Source: Erodium maritimum (taxonomy: Eukaryota > Streptophyta > Magnoliopsida > Geraniales > Geraniaceae). From it: a DNA stretch of 64,000 bases. The stretch covers positions 53,366,039-53,430,038 of the forward strand of contig OY997593.1 in assembly GCA_963921825.1 (NCBI GenBank). Reading direction: 5' to 3'. The notes beneath the pieces were generated by a model, which had not been told where the DNA came from, searched no databases, and was given only the letters and a program-made list of their open reading frames with translations. The translations under genes were made by a program, and so were the position numbers. Positions 1 through 9,929 of this stretch are shown here, one piece after another; position 1 is the stretch's first letter, and each line of letters starts with the position of its first letter.

Positions 1-195
1 AGACTGTGTGTATTTACTCGGTAATTCTTTGAGATTGTTTTGAGTGGAAAATCGAGAATTTGTAAACTGTTTAGCAGGGCTGATTTCACACGCTAAGTGT
101 GGCGTTTGAGTAAATAGTGTGTGCAAAGGAGTTATGGTTAAGTGAGGTACATTCATTTCAAATTTCGAGGACGAAATTCTTTTAAGGGGGTAGAT
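1..195 (+). mobile_element. 3' end of Ty3/Gypsy internal region with polypurine tract
   Basis: This is the last stretch of an element that enters from outside the window. It ends with a conserved block (about 160-195) including a purine run, TTTAAGGGGG at 181-190, directly before the LTR start TGTAAGAACC at 196. The same block precedes the 3' LTR at 40867 and, reversed, follows the LTRs ending at 13569 and 24941. It is therefore the plus-strand primer (polypurine tract) of this Ty3 group. No coding sequence is readable here; the pol gene lies upstream of the window. Confidence 0.85.
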
Positions 196-1095
196 TGTAA
201 GAACCGCCCCCGGTCGATCCCGGTCGAACCGGTGATTTTTGGCGAAAGTTGACTTTCGGCCGGAAAAGCCAACTGATGACTCTAGGAGTCATTCGGGACC
301 TTTCTGGGACCCAAAAGCTTAGTCGTCGTTACGATTAGCTTAGTTGGGTCGTTTCCTTTCATTTGACTAATTTTACGAGAAAGTCAACTTTCGGTCAAAC
401 TAGGCCTAATTAGAGGTCAAACCGTTATAAATTAATTGTGCTGGAAGTAACTAAGGACAAGGTGGTCCCCACATAGACATGTGTCAATGGTGGCTTGGAG
501 GAGAAGAAATGGGCCTTAAATGACCCATTTGCCTTCATATGAACCAAAAGAGAAGAAATGGACCCAAGGGGCATTGTGGACTTTTACTAAATTAGGTTTT
601 AAAGCCATTTGGAAGCGCATTTCAGCTCACACACTAGTGCTGGACGAAAATTGCAAGGGATAGAGAGAGATTGGGAGCTTCATTGCTTTGAGAAGAAGAT
701 AGTGAAGAAAGGAAGCAACTTTGAGGGTTTTTCTTCACCAAATCTCTCCAAAACACCTCCATCTTCATCCTCTCTTCATCCCCAAGCTAAGTAAGCTCTA
801 ACAATCCACTTTTAATCATTTTTGGGTTATGGGTTTTCTTAGAAATTGCATGAACTTGTTAGGTTTTGATTTATTGATTGTTGGATGATGGTTTAGTGAA
901 GAGAAGTACAAGTTTAGCTAGAAATTTGTGGGTTTTGATTGTTTTGATGGAACCCTTGTTGAATATTGAGGTTTGGGGGTTTTAGTGACTGATTTTGGAG
1001 CTTGATGGTGTTAGAAATGGAGTTTTTGAAGTGGTTTTTCGTGGAAACAAAGTTGGGGAAGAAGGAGTTTGGGACTGCATAAATTTGGCACGGAA

Positions 1096-1345
1096 AGGGC
1101 CTCTGGCCGGCCCTCCGAGCGGCACGGAGAGGGTCCTTAACCAGCCCTCTGAGCGGCACATATCGTTCTTGGTACCGGCCCTCTGAGCGGCACGATCCGG
1201 GCTTGGTACCGACCCTCTGAGGGGCACGGTCCGGGTCCCAGACCGGCCCTTTGAGGGGCACGGTCCGGGCCTGGTGCTGGGCCTCTGAGGGGAACGGTCC
1301 AACCCTGGTGCCGGGCCTCTGAAGGGCACGGACCGGGGCGAGTGC
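1096..1345 (+). repeat. GC-rich tandem array inside LTR
   Basis: About seven imperfect units of roughly 37 bp, each with GGCCCTCTGAG(C/G)GGCACGG or close variants, followed by a variable spacer. The same array occurs at 63556-63750 in the related LTR. In other LTRs of the window this position holds a different GC-rich array made of CACGGAGCCGTGA palindromes. Open frames across it on both strands come from the repeat composition and are not treated as genes. Confidence 0.85.
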
Positions 1346-2039
1346 TGGGCTTGTGGGCTGCCCGAATTGGGCCTTGTTCGGGCCCAATTTACCTTTTGAC
1401 CCAAGTTTTGTCGTTAAGGGCAATTTAGGTTTTTCACTTTAAAACCGACCTTGAATGTTTATGAATTATAGTATTAATTTATGATCCTATACTTTATTCT
1501 CGAGCTCGGAGGAGGAGACCACTAGGCGTTTGTGTGACTAAGCGTTTGGAAAGCACTTGAGGTAAAGAAGAGTAGTAATTACCGCTTTTATTTAAAGAAT
1601 GTTAATAGTATGCATATAGGACGTAATAACCAGAAAAGTCTTAGCTTGCATATAGGATGTGATTAACTAGATTAACCGCTTTCAATTATGGGAATTGTCG
1701 TGCTGTAGAATCACATGTGGTCACGTCGGGCCTTAGGTTTGTGTGTTGGTTGTGTTTGGTTGTGATTATTAGTCCTTAATGTTAATTTATAATATCTTAT
1801 TTGGTTACATTAAGAATCATAGCATGCTATATGAATTGTGATGATTGTGATACGAATGTTTGTTTCTTGATATGGTTGGTTGGATGAATATGATGAATGT
1901 GAATTGAATTGTTGTCTTGTGATATGATCGGGTGAGTGATAGACCGATGTGATGGGTTTGGTAAGTGTATCAATAAATTTTGATGATATGCTAAGTTCGG
2001 TGTAACATGTGTGGTATGGTATTGTGTGTTATGGTATTG

Positions 2040-2460
2040 TGTATTGTTTGTTTACCTCGAGGTGTGTTTCCAGGAAGATATCTAGGCCGGTCTGCGTTTC
2101 CGGTATGATATATTGTTTACTTGCCCCGAGGTGTGTTTTCGGGAAGAACTTTTTAGGCCGATGTGCGTTTCCGGTATGAGGTATGTTGTTGTTGCCCCGA
2201 TGTGTGTTTCCGGGAAGACACCTAGGCCGATGTGCGTTTCTGGTATGGTGTATTGTTGCTTGCCCTGATGTGCGTTTCCGGGAAGACATCTAGGCCGATG
2301 TGCGTTTCTGGTATGATGTATGTTGTTTCACCCCGATGTTGTGTGTTCCGGGAAGACATCTGGACCGAGGGGTATTCCGATATGATGTATTCGTTTCACC
2401 CCGATGCTGTGTGTTCTGGGAAGATATGTAGGCCGATGTGCGTTTCCGGTACGATATGTT
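2040..2460 (+). repeat. Second tandem array inside LTR
   Basis: Six or seven units of about 55-65 bp containing variants of TAGGCCGATGTGCGTTTCCGG, then TATGATGTATTGTT and CCCCGATGTGTGTTCCGGGAAGA. The reverse complement of the same unit type fills the matching position of the LTRs at 2988-5487, 10927-13569, 20352-21992, 32416-35224, 45913-48559 and 50758-53336. It is a repeat characteristic of this LTR group, not a CRISPR array: units touch one another and have no unique spacers. Confidence 0.85.
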
Positions 2461-2987
2461 GAGCTCGTGTGTGGATCGGAGTCTCGTGGTTTAATTATCT
2501 TATATTTCGGTATTCGTGTGTTTATTTAGTTTGTTACTATTGATGAATAAGTTGTGTTCCTGTTGATCTCTATTTGTGTTGTCTTTTTAGTAAGTGTTAC
2601 TAATCGAGAATCTTGTTGACGGAGCGGGATCCCTTTTTCCCTTTACTACTTTTTCCTACTGAACGTAAGCTCACCCCTTCTGTTTTTACTGTTTTACAGG
2701 CTTCGTTGGTGAGTAGGCTTAGAGGATATCTCAGGGCTCGGGAGCTCATCGAGGTTTCAGGGGGGGGGGGGGGGGGGTTACTTGTAGCAAAGACGTACTT
2801 TCTATTTTCGTACTAAACTATGTTTTTACTTGCTTGGTTTGAGCGTTTGACTCATGTTTATCAGAGTTGTTTATTTTGGAACTAAATTCGGAGGTTTACT
2901 TCGTTTAATTTTCCTTTTGACATTATTATTTAGTTATTATTTTAGTTCACGTCTCGAGTCTGGTCAAAACCGGATTTGGGCGTGACA

Positions 2988-5487
2988 TATGAACTTTCGC
3001 TCAGTAGGAAAAAGTAGTAAAGGGGATGAGCTTCCGCTCTGTCCCCACGGATACCCGTCCAAATATGGCATACTAGTAAAGCAACAACACAAACAAAAAA
3101 ACAGGAGAACACCATTATCGACACTTGATCCAAGACAAGAAACACACATACAACGGAACTGTCTGCAGCAACACCAATTACGAACGTCACTCAAACCCGA
3201 TGTCATACAAACATAAGGTGGGTATACAATGATACGCCGGTTCGCACCGCACGGCTCAACATATCGTACCGGAACACAACATAGGTCTAGATATCTTCCC
3301 GGACACACAACATCGGGGTGAAGCTCATACAACATATCATACCGGAACACAGCATTGGTCTAGGTATCTTCCCGGACACACAACATCGGGGTGGAACTCA
3401 TACAGACACATCATACCGGAACGCAGCATCGGTCTAGATGTCTTCCCGGACACACATCATCGGGGTAAAACTCATACAAACACATCATACCGGAACACAA
3501 GATCGGTCTAGATGCCTTCTCGGACACACAACATCGGGGTACAACTCATGTCAAACATATCGGACCGAACATATCATCAGTCGGATATCTTCCCGTAGTA
3601 TGGGGTACAAATCACACCATACATACCATACCAGAACACTGCATCGGCCTAGGTATCATCCCGGAACACTCAGCATCGGGGCACAACTCATACAACACAT
3701 ATCATACCAAACATATCATACCAACGTATCACACCGAACATATCATACTGACACATCATACCGAAAAATTATACCAACGTATCACACCGAACATATCATA
3801 CCGACACATCATACCAAACATATCATACCAACATATCATACCGGGACACCCAACATCGGTCTATCAATCACCCGATCATATCACAATACAATAATTCACA
3901 CTAACATTCACCACGTTCTCATAGCATACCATGATCCTTAATTTGACAACGGCGCATACCACATATCAAACATTACAAGCTACTAATCACAAACAATCGC
4001 AACCAACACACAATCCTACGGCACGACATAGCCCACGTGCAATTCTACAGCATATCAAGTCCCACACCTACGGGCACGACATGGCCCGCAAGTGGTTCCA
4101 TATTTAAAAGACTACCCTAGTTATTCACATCCTACGTGTGATTCTACATTTATTCCGGTTACTTAAATCCTATATGCAATTATAGTAACTTTCCGCATTT
4201 AAACCGGTATTCGCTACTTTTCCCTACCTCAACCGCATTCCAACACGAACAACCACGAGCCGCCTAGTAGCCTCCTCCGTTGCGATCGGGAGCAACGTAT
4301 AAGATCACAAATTAACACGAGACTTAATAATAATTCAAGGGTGGTTTAAAGATAAAACACCCAAACTAAACCCCAATACGTTCAGTTGTAGATAAACTTC
4401 CTAATTACCCGAAAACGACCAAAATGGACTTGGAAAGTCCATTTGTATCCATCACGGAGTGGGTCACGGACCTGTGACGGGCTCCGTCACGGTTTGGATC
4501 ATGGAACCGTGACCTGCACCGTCACGGTCAACCTCACGGAGCCGTGACATGCTCCGTCACGGTCCCCGTCACGAATTCGTGACGGGTCCGAACAGACCCT
4601 TCCTTCTTCTTACTCCAGTTTCTTCTCCATGAATCTAAACCCTCAAAACTCCATTGTTAACCTCCAAAACCTCAAAATCTACCTCAATAACCTCAAAAAT
4701 TCATGACCCAAGATTGGGTTTCATCAAATCAACAAAACCCAATTAAATTCCATCATAAACCTCCACTTTTTATGCACAAATAATTCATTTAACCATGAAA
4801 ACCTCAAACCCATAAAACCCAAGCCTAGTTCATGCATTTTCTACAAAACCCACAACTAGGAAATCAACAAAGGAGGGTTTGAAACGAAGACTTACCTTAG
4901 GAAAAGGATGGGAGAACATAAATAATGAAGAAAGGAAGAACTTTGGTGTGGAAATCAATCAAAAACCCTCATTTTCTTCTCTTCTTCTCCTCCTCTTCTT
5001 CAATGGAAACTCTAAACTCTCTCTCTCTCTATCAAATTTCGGCCAAGGGTGTAAAATGAGCTGAAAATTGCTCAAAAGCGGTCTTTAACCTAAAAGGGAA
5101 GTGTCCAAATTGTCCATTTAGTCTCTTTCCTCATTTGGCCCAAAATGGGGGCAATTGGGTCTTTCTCCACCCCTTTCTTCTCCTCCAAGAATCATGGACA
5201 CGTGTCCATGTAGGGTCCACCTCTACCCATAATTTTTCCAACCCAATTAAATTAATCCGATAAAGCCCCTAATTTGACCCCGTTTGACCCGGATTTGACT
5301 TTTTCGCAAAAGTAGTCATTTGAAAGGTAATGACCCAACTAAGCTAACCGTAACGACGGATAAGCTTTTTGGGTCCCGGAAAGGTCCCGAATGACTCTCG
5401 GAGTCATCGGTTGACTTTTCCAGTGGAAAGTCAACTTTTCCCAAATTTCACCGGTTCGACCGGTGTTGACCGGGGGCGGTTCTTACA
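2988..5487 (-). repeat. Minus-strand Ty3 LTR, interrupted at its left side
   Basis: Reading on the minus strand, this LTR begins TGTAAGAACCGCC at 5487 and runs left to about 2988, where it stops without its TGTCACGCCCC end; roughly 280 bp are missing compared with the LTR at 50758. It joins abruptly to the end of the plus-strand LTR at 2987. The simplest reading is that the plus-strand element inserted here and that the missing piece lies upstream of the window. The right edge is followed by unique DNA, not by a polypurine tract, so this is a 5' or solo LTR. It contains a tandem array (about 3225-3870), palindromic CACGG/CCGTG repeats (about 4450-4595) and a donor-like site at 4890-4900 (reverse). 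Confidence 0.85.
4450..4595 (-). repeat. Palindromic CACGG...CCGTG array in LTR
   Basis: Repeated GTCACGG and CCGTGAC blocks give several near-perfect palindromes such as TCACGGAGCCGTGA within 150 bp. Matching arrays lie at about 12530-12670, 21900-21990, 34200-34300, 37690-37820, 41780-41930 and 47460-47670, always between the donor-like site and the second tandem array of the LTR. These repeats are rich in CpG and can form short hairpins. Their role is unknown. Confidence 0.8.
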
Positions 5488-5759
5488 CAGGGTCGGAGAG
5501 AACTTGCAGAACCGGGAAGGGGTCGAGCAGGCAGTGGCGTCACCTGGTGAGGGAGGTTGTCGAAGGCCGACGAGGTGAAGGGAGAGTGGAAATATGCGGC
5601 GGAAAAGTCGAACCCTAAAAGGGTAATGGTGCACCCAACAAAGGGTTTCAGAGCGCTCTTTTTCACTGTATCAATATTAGTTAATACATATAATTCATTG
5701 TTAATTCTGTTTTGCTTCAAACTATGATAATGTAGATATTTGGACCAAATTGAAGTAAC
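5488..5759. other. Unassigned stretch beside LTR; possible broken exon on the minus strand
   Basis: The sequence is GC-rich to about 5640 and then AT-rich. On the minus strand an ATG at 5632-5634 opens a frame that begins MHHYPFRVRLFRRIF and runs into the LTR at 5487. It could be the first exon of an organelle-targeted protein broken by the LTR, but I recognise no family, no downstream exon and no splice site. It may equally be non-coding. Confidence 0.2.
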
Positions 5760-6293
5760 TTTCCAGCTTTAAAAATGAGTAAATGATTCCAGTTATGATT
5801 GGACAGTCGCGCCCAATTACGGCTGTTGGGGTGTTGGCCTCAGCTCGGAGCATCGGGTTACAGGTGCAATCTTCGGTTCCGGTGTCCTCCTCAGCTTTTC
5901 AGTGGCTCACTCCTGTTTTTGGAGCTTTCTGGAGGTCTTGCCTTTATTCTGGAAAGACTATCACTACTCATTCACAACATCACTTGCACAAGCACGCATG
6001 CATGCATAATTACTTTGTTGTTCAAGGATAAATTCAACATGAAAATTTTGTCCTCCACTTTCATCACATCAAAGCCTGAAGAATTAGCTCATTCACATAC
6101 TCTCTACTCAGTGCAACATCGACACTTGCTTGCATCACTACTTGTTTACTCTTGTATCGGACATTGTTGGTTCACTTGCCTTTGGTTTCTTTTTAGTGGC
6201 GGTTTATCTCACTCTGTAGCTAGATTGGGATCTATTATTTTGTACCTTTTGTCTCAAAAGATAATTTAAATTTGCTTTCGCTGATAAAAAAAA
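5760..6293 (+). mobile_element. LINE-like 3' fragment with poly(A) tail
   Basis: The stretch ends with TTAAATTTGCTTTCGCTGATAAAAAAAAA at 6264-6293 (tail of A residues). The same terminal sequence, TTAAATTTGCTTTGCTGATCAAAAAAA, ends the element at 54585, and a shorter form ends the one at 14263. A shared 3' end plus an A tail on unrelated flanks is the mark of non-LTR retroposition, here with a 5' truncation. The left edge near 5760 is a guess. No target duplication was found. The open frames in it have no recognisable domain. Confidence 0.45.
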
Positions 6294-6740
6294 ATGTGGA
6301 TTCTACATGAACAAATCCAAGACATTCCTCATCATTCCCCTCGACGTCTTCGTTTTGCTCTACAAAACACTAATTTATTAAAAGAGCTATCTTCCCTGTT
6401 CAAATTCCTTGAGAACAAGATACTAAATAAATACACAACATCACTTGCTTATCAGAAAACAGATAGTATTATTCAACTATAATCTAGCAGATTATTTTAA
6501 TCGTAAAGTATCAAAGGCATAACATAGTTTAGGTAATAATGAGATTGTGATCAAGTCAAGTCTATATGCAAGCAACCAATCCTGTACAGGGAAGCAACCT
6601 TATATTTATGCAAAGGCTCGGAATTAGGTGAAGATCAAGAGCTTATACAGGTTTTGTAGACTGTATGCAAAAACTCAGCCACACAACTTTACAATAAAAC
6701 CCAAACAAAGAGCTAAGTTAAGTAATTCTCTTTTATATTA
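6294..6740. other. AT-rich intergenic DNA
   Basis: I see no convincing gene, RNA or repeat structure here. It separates the LINE-like tail from the inverted-repeat transposon starting at 6741. Confidence 0.6.
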
Positions 6741-8063
6741 GGGTAAATTACATCTGACTGTCCCAAACTATACGCGTTTAACGTTTAACTATCCCGAAGT
6801 TCATTCGTAACATTCACCTACCCCGTACTAATGTTTTGTAACCACGTTACACACTTCCATCCATGACGGTTAGTTATTTTTTGTTTGTAAAATGACCGAA
6901 ATACCATTAATTGTTATTCAAATTTACATCCTTATACCACCCAAACCCTAAAATTAATTATTATTTTTATCTAAATCAGTAATAAATGAATTAATATTTT
7001 TCAAATATTGTTTATTTTAATAGTTTTTAAAATCAATTTTCATTTTACAAAATTCATATATTTAATAAAAAAAATCAGTTTTATTTTCAACCCTTTATTT
7101 TTATTTTTATTGATTCAAATTATACCATCTGATTTTTTTAACGCTTTATTTTTATTAATTCTGATTTAAAAAAATTAATTTCAGTTTTCTGCTTACTAAT
7201 TTAATAACTAATTCATAATATATATTTTAATATTCAAAATTCTTCTTCATCGTCCCTTGTTCTTCCTCAAATCCCTAATATCAGTACCATTGGCCATTTC
7301 GTCCCCAAATCCACAAAATTCCAAACAAATCAACAATATCATTCCTATCACCAGATCTACACATTTTAGTTTTAAAAAAAATCAGATCTGCAAATGGAAA
7401 TAATAACAGAGGAGGTGGGATGAAAATTTAAGATATGAAAATGAAAGATAGTGGTTGAAATCAGATCTGGTTTGAGATCAAAAATTGAAAAACTCATATT
7501 TAAAACCCTTGACGAACCCATAGCCATCCTCAGAGATTGGCCCGTGACCTCGCTGGAGAATCCATAGCCATCTTCAACAGACACGCTCAGCCATGGTGGT
7601 TCATGCGGCAAGGGTATGTGGTGGTTCGTGCTCTCAGATCCGCTCAGCCATGGTCTTCGATTGTGCTTGCGGCGAGGGGATGTGGTGGCGGCGTAGGCTT
7701 GATGAGAGATGTGAGCTTGAGAGATTTAGTGAGATGAGAGATGTGAGTCTTGAGAGATTTACTGAGAGTTCGAGATGTGTTGAGTTAGATGTATATGTAT
7801 TAGGTTAGGTTAGGTTAAATTAAGTTAGGCTAGGTTAAGTTTAATTTTATAATTAAGATTAGATTAATTTTAACATTTCTGATATTAATATTATTGAGGG
7901 CGTTTTCGAAATTTTAGAAAAAATAAACAGTGAGCAGATGGAAAAGTGGACGGGAGTTACCAACGTCGTTAATAAATGGTAGTTAGGTAAATGTTACGAT
8001 TGAATATTGAGGTAGTTAAACGTTAAACGCGTATAATTTGGGGTAGTCAGATATAATTTACCA
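6741..8063. mobile_element. Non-autonomous TIR transposon, Mutator-like
   Basis: The first about 85 bp and the reverse complement of the last about 85 bp match closely. Left starts GGGTAAATTACATCTGACTG, right (reversed) starts TGGTAAATTATATCTGACTA, and both share TATACGCGTTTAACGTTTAA. The flanks are TTTATATTA (6732-6740) and TTTATTTTA (8064-8072), a 9-bp duplication with one mismatch. Long inverted repeats with 9-bp duplications are typical of Mutator-like elements. No transposase is readable. The interior is very AT-rich at 6950-7240 but GC-richer at 7500-7760, so it may hold a captured host fragment (Pack-MULE style). Open frames there show no known domain. Confidence 0.75.
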
Positions 8064-8392
8064 TTTATTTTATTGTGATGGACTAAATAGTTCTCTTAAT
8101 TTAGGAAAATTAGTAAAGAAACATGTTCTGCCAAAGTTGAATACAAATGGGTTCATAAGTTACACCTTAAGCAGGGGCTAAATGCATCTCAAAAGACATA
8201 TCCATCCTAACACTTGTGATGCCAAGCAATTTTATGCAAGGCAAGGTGTGGTTGAAGGAGCAATATGCCATAAGAAAATAACAATGAAGCAGAAGTCACG
8301 AATGAGTATTGAAGTATGGAAGATCTGGAAGCGAATTCTTATGAACACATGTATTACACATAACATTCCATAGAAAATTGAAGTCACACAAT
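8064..8392. other. Downstream flank of the NYN gene
   Basis: This AT-rich stretch lies beyond the stop codon of the minus-strand gene at 8393 and probably holds its 3' UTR and polyadenylation site. No other gene is visible. It begins with the right target duplication of the Mutator-like element. Confidence 0.5.
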
Positions 8393-9520
8393 TCAAAAGT
8401 ATCCATCTTCATCATCACTGTCCTCTAAGTAGTAATCTCCATCATCCTCTGAAAATGCTGAAACCCTTTCACCATTAACAATGTTGTCATCCAGATCAAC
8501 AAATTCTCCATCAAAATTGGAAACTGAAAACATGCCATCATCTGATAAATCACTTGTCCTTGTTCTTCTGTTAGGTACCAAATCCTCCTCCCTAAGCTCC
8601 CCATTCTGAACCCCAATCCAAGGAACCCACAAATCAGCCTGCTTCCCCAATGCCCTGTCCACATCTCCCACCACCACCGTCCTCAGATTGGCCTCCCTGG
8701 CCCTCCTCAACATGCCCGAGAAGTCCGAATCGTCGGAAACCAATACCAACCAGTCAACCCCTCTCGTCATCGAATGCTCAATCTGCCGCTTCACCGCCCA
8801 ATCCGCCGCCTGCGGCTTATCCTCCACCGTCTTCACAAACACCCCAGCTCTCCTCAGCTCCGCCGCCAGCCCGTACCCAACCTTGGGCGTAATCAGCGTT
8901 CTCGCAGCTTCATTGTACTTGTCGTTACCGGAGATATACCTCTCCTTGAACCGCTGCCGCTTCTTCCCCTTCAGAGACTTCATCCGATTCAGCTTCTTCT
9001 GCCTCTCACGCTCGTGCAGCTGCTTGAAGTGCTTCTTCAGGTCAAAATTGGTCTTGCACTTGCGCCCGCACACGCCGCAGACGTAGGGTTCGGCGGGCGT
9101 GAGCACCCCACGGCGCTCCAAAATGTCCACTTGCTTGCGGTCGCGGCGCTCCTCGCGGACCCAGCCGGGCAGGTGGGTGAAGGCGTGGCGGTTGGCGTAG
9201 GCGCACATGTCCACGAGGTCGCCGAAGCGCTGCGCCACCTGTTTCAGCCCCAAGGCGGCCTGGTACGGCGGCCCGCGCGGGGGCTTGTTATCCAGGTCCC
9301 ACAAGACGACGACCTTGTTCTTCTCCGGGGTGTAAACGCCTTGGCGATTCCTGAACATGTCGATCTCGGCCGTGTCCGCAGAGGCCCTGATTGGACGCAG
9401 GCGGCGAGGCTTGACGGCGAAGGCAATTCGAGAGTGAGATGGATGGAGGTTGGATTGGGGAAGAGGAAGGATATGGGGTTTAAGGTGGAGGGTTCCTATG
9501 GCGTTACACAGAGGATCCAT
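8393..9520 (-). CDS. NYN-domain (limkain-b1-type) protein with C2H2 zinc finger, probably plastid-targeted
   Basis: An intact 375-residue, intronless frame from ATG at 9520 to TGA at 8393. Residues 1-48 are rich in basic and hydroxylated residues with few acids, ending near RPIRASA, which suggests a plastid (or mitochondrial) transit peptide. An NYN/PIN-like nuclease fold is split in two: VVVLWDLDNKPP at 70-81 (D75, D77) and LVLVSDDSDFSGML at 258-271, with KPQAADWAVKRQI at 235-247 between them. These carry the acidic residues expected for metal binding in NYN ribonucleases. Inserted between the halves is a C2H2 finger (C148, C151, H164, H169) followed by a lysine/arginine-rich stretch (171-193) suited to nucleic-acid binding. 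The C-terminus (340-375) is strongly acidic. The family is known in plants and some NYN proteins act in organelle RNA maturation; a role in RNA cleavage here is inference. A long antisense frame covers the gene but looks like a compositional shadow. Confidence 0.9.
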   Translation of the reverse strand: MDPLCNAIGTLHLKPHILPLPQSNLHPSHSRIAFAVKPRRLRPIRASADTAEIDMFRNRQGVYTPEKNKVVVLWDLDNKPPRGPPYQAALGLKQVAQRFGDLVDMCAYANRHAFTHLPGWVREERRDRKQVDILERRGVLTPAEPYVCGVCGRKCKTNFDLKKHFKQLHERERQKKLNRMKSLKGKKRQRFKERYISGNDKYNEAARTLITPKVGYGLAAELRRAGVFVKTVEDKPQAADWAVKRQIEHSMTRGVDWLVLVSDDSDFSGMLRRAREANLRTVVVGDVDRALGKQADLWVPWIGVQNGELREEDLVPNRRTRTSDLSDDGMFSVSNFDGEFVDLDDNIVNGERVSAFSEDDGDYYLEDSDDEDGYF

Positions 9521-9929
9521 AGCTCATCTCATAACACTAACAGTGGTTGTTCTGGATATTTGGAGGAATATTTTGGGCCCACTCGATCTGGCAATATTTT
9601 GGGCCAGGGACATTTAAAAGCCCATACTGAAAGGCCAAGTTTGGGGGCATAGCATAGGAGTGATGATATAGGCGTGCGTGACCACAAGTAATTTAGATTC
9701 CCGAAGTGTTAGATTATCACCGCAGTTGAATTGATCATTCCTTTCTGAGAGGCATGTCCCTAACAGTCGAGACAAATCAGCTCTTACTTATATGGTTTTG
9801 CCCCCTCCATTTTATTTCTGCAAATCCCTTTCTTCTCTTTTACTTTCTCTTTTATTTGCCCTTTACCACTATTTTGTTTATAAAACATCAACAGGTTCTC
9901 TTTTCTGTATTTAAAATATGAATATGTAA
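9521..9929. other. Upstream flank of the NYN gene
   Basis: The 5' UTR and promoter of the minus-strand gene at 8393-9520 should lie here. I see no unambiguous TATA box or other motif. The far end carries the left copy of the target duplication of the LINE-like element at 9950. Confidence 0.5.

Larger units (their letters stand above)
196..2987 (+). repeat. 3' LTR of a plus-strand Ty3/Gypsy (chromovirus-type) element
   Basis: The LTR starts TGTAAGAACCGCC after a polypurine tract and ends GGCGTGACA, with TG...CA termini. Inside it are a promoter-like AT-rich stretch near 590-610; a splice-donor-like site at 784-792 in which the G of GT is changed to C; a GC-rich tandem array at about 1096-1345 with repeating GGCCCTCTGAGCGGCACGG-like units; a second array at about 2040-2460 with units containing CCGATGTGCGTTTCCGG; a 17-base G run at about 2761; and an acceptor-like TTTTACAG ending at 2699. 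No protein is encoded. The boundaries follow from comparison with the other LTRs of the window. Confidence 0.9.

Noticed and set aside
2029..2462. Regular repeats that could recall a CRISPR array
   Set aside because: Units are contiguous, imperfect and inside a plant LTR; there are no unique spacers or cas genes.
2761..2777. G run as a G-quadruplex regulator
   Set aside because: A single homopolymer run with length differing between copies (also 42822); more likely slippage than a kept structure.
5431..5720. Possible host exon on the minus strand
   Set aside because: Kept only as a weak note: no second exon, splice site or known domain, and part of it overlaps the LTR.
7795..7845. TTAGGTTAGGTTAGG stretch resembling a telomere repeat
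   Set aside because: Plant telomeres use TTTAGGG; this short, irregular run inside a Mutator-like element is simple sequence.
8774..9652. 292-residue open frame on the plus strand
   Set aside because: It lies antisense to the NYN gene, has no domain, and follows from the GC-rich codon use of the real gene.
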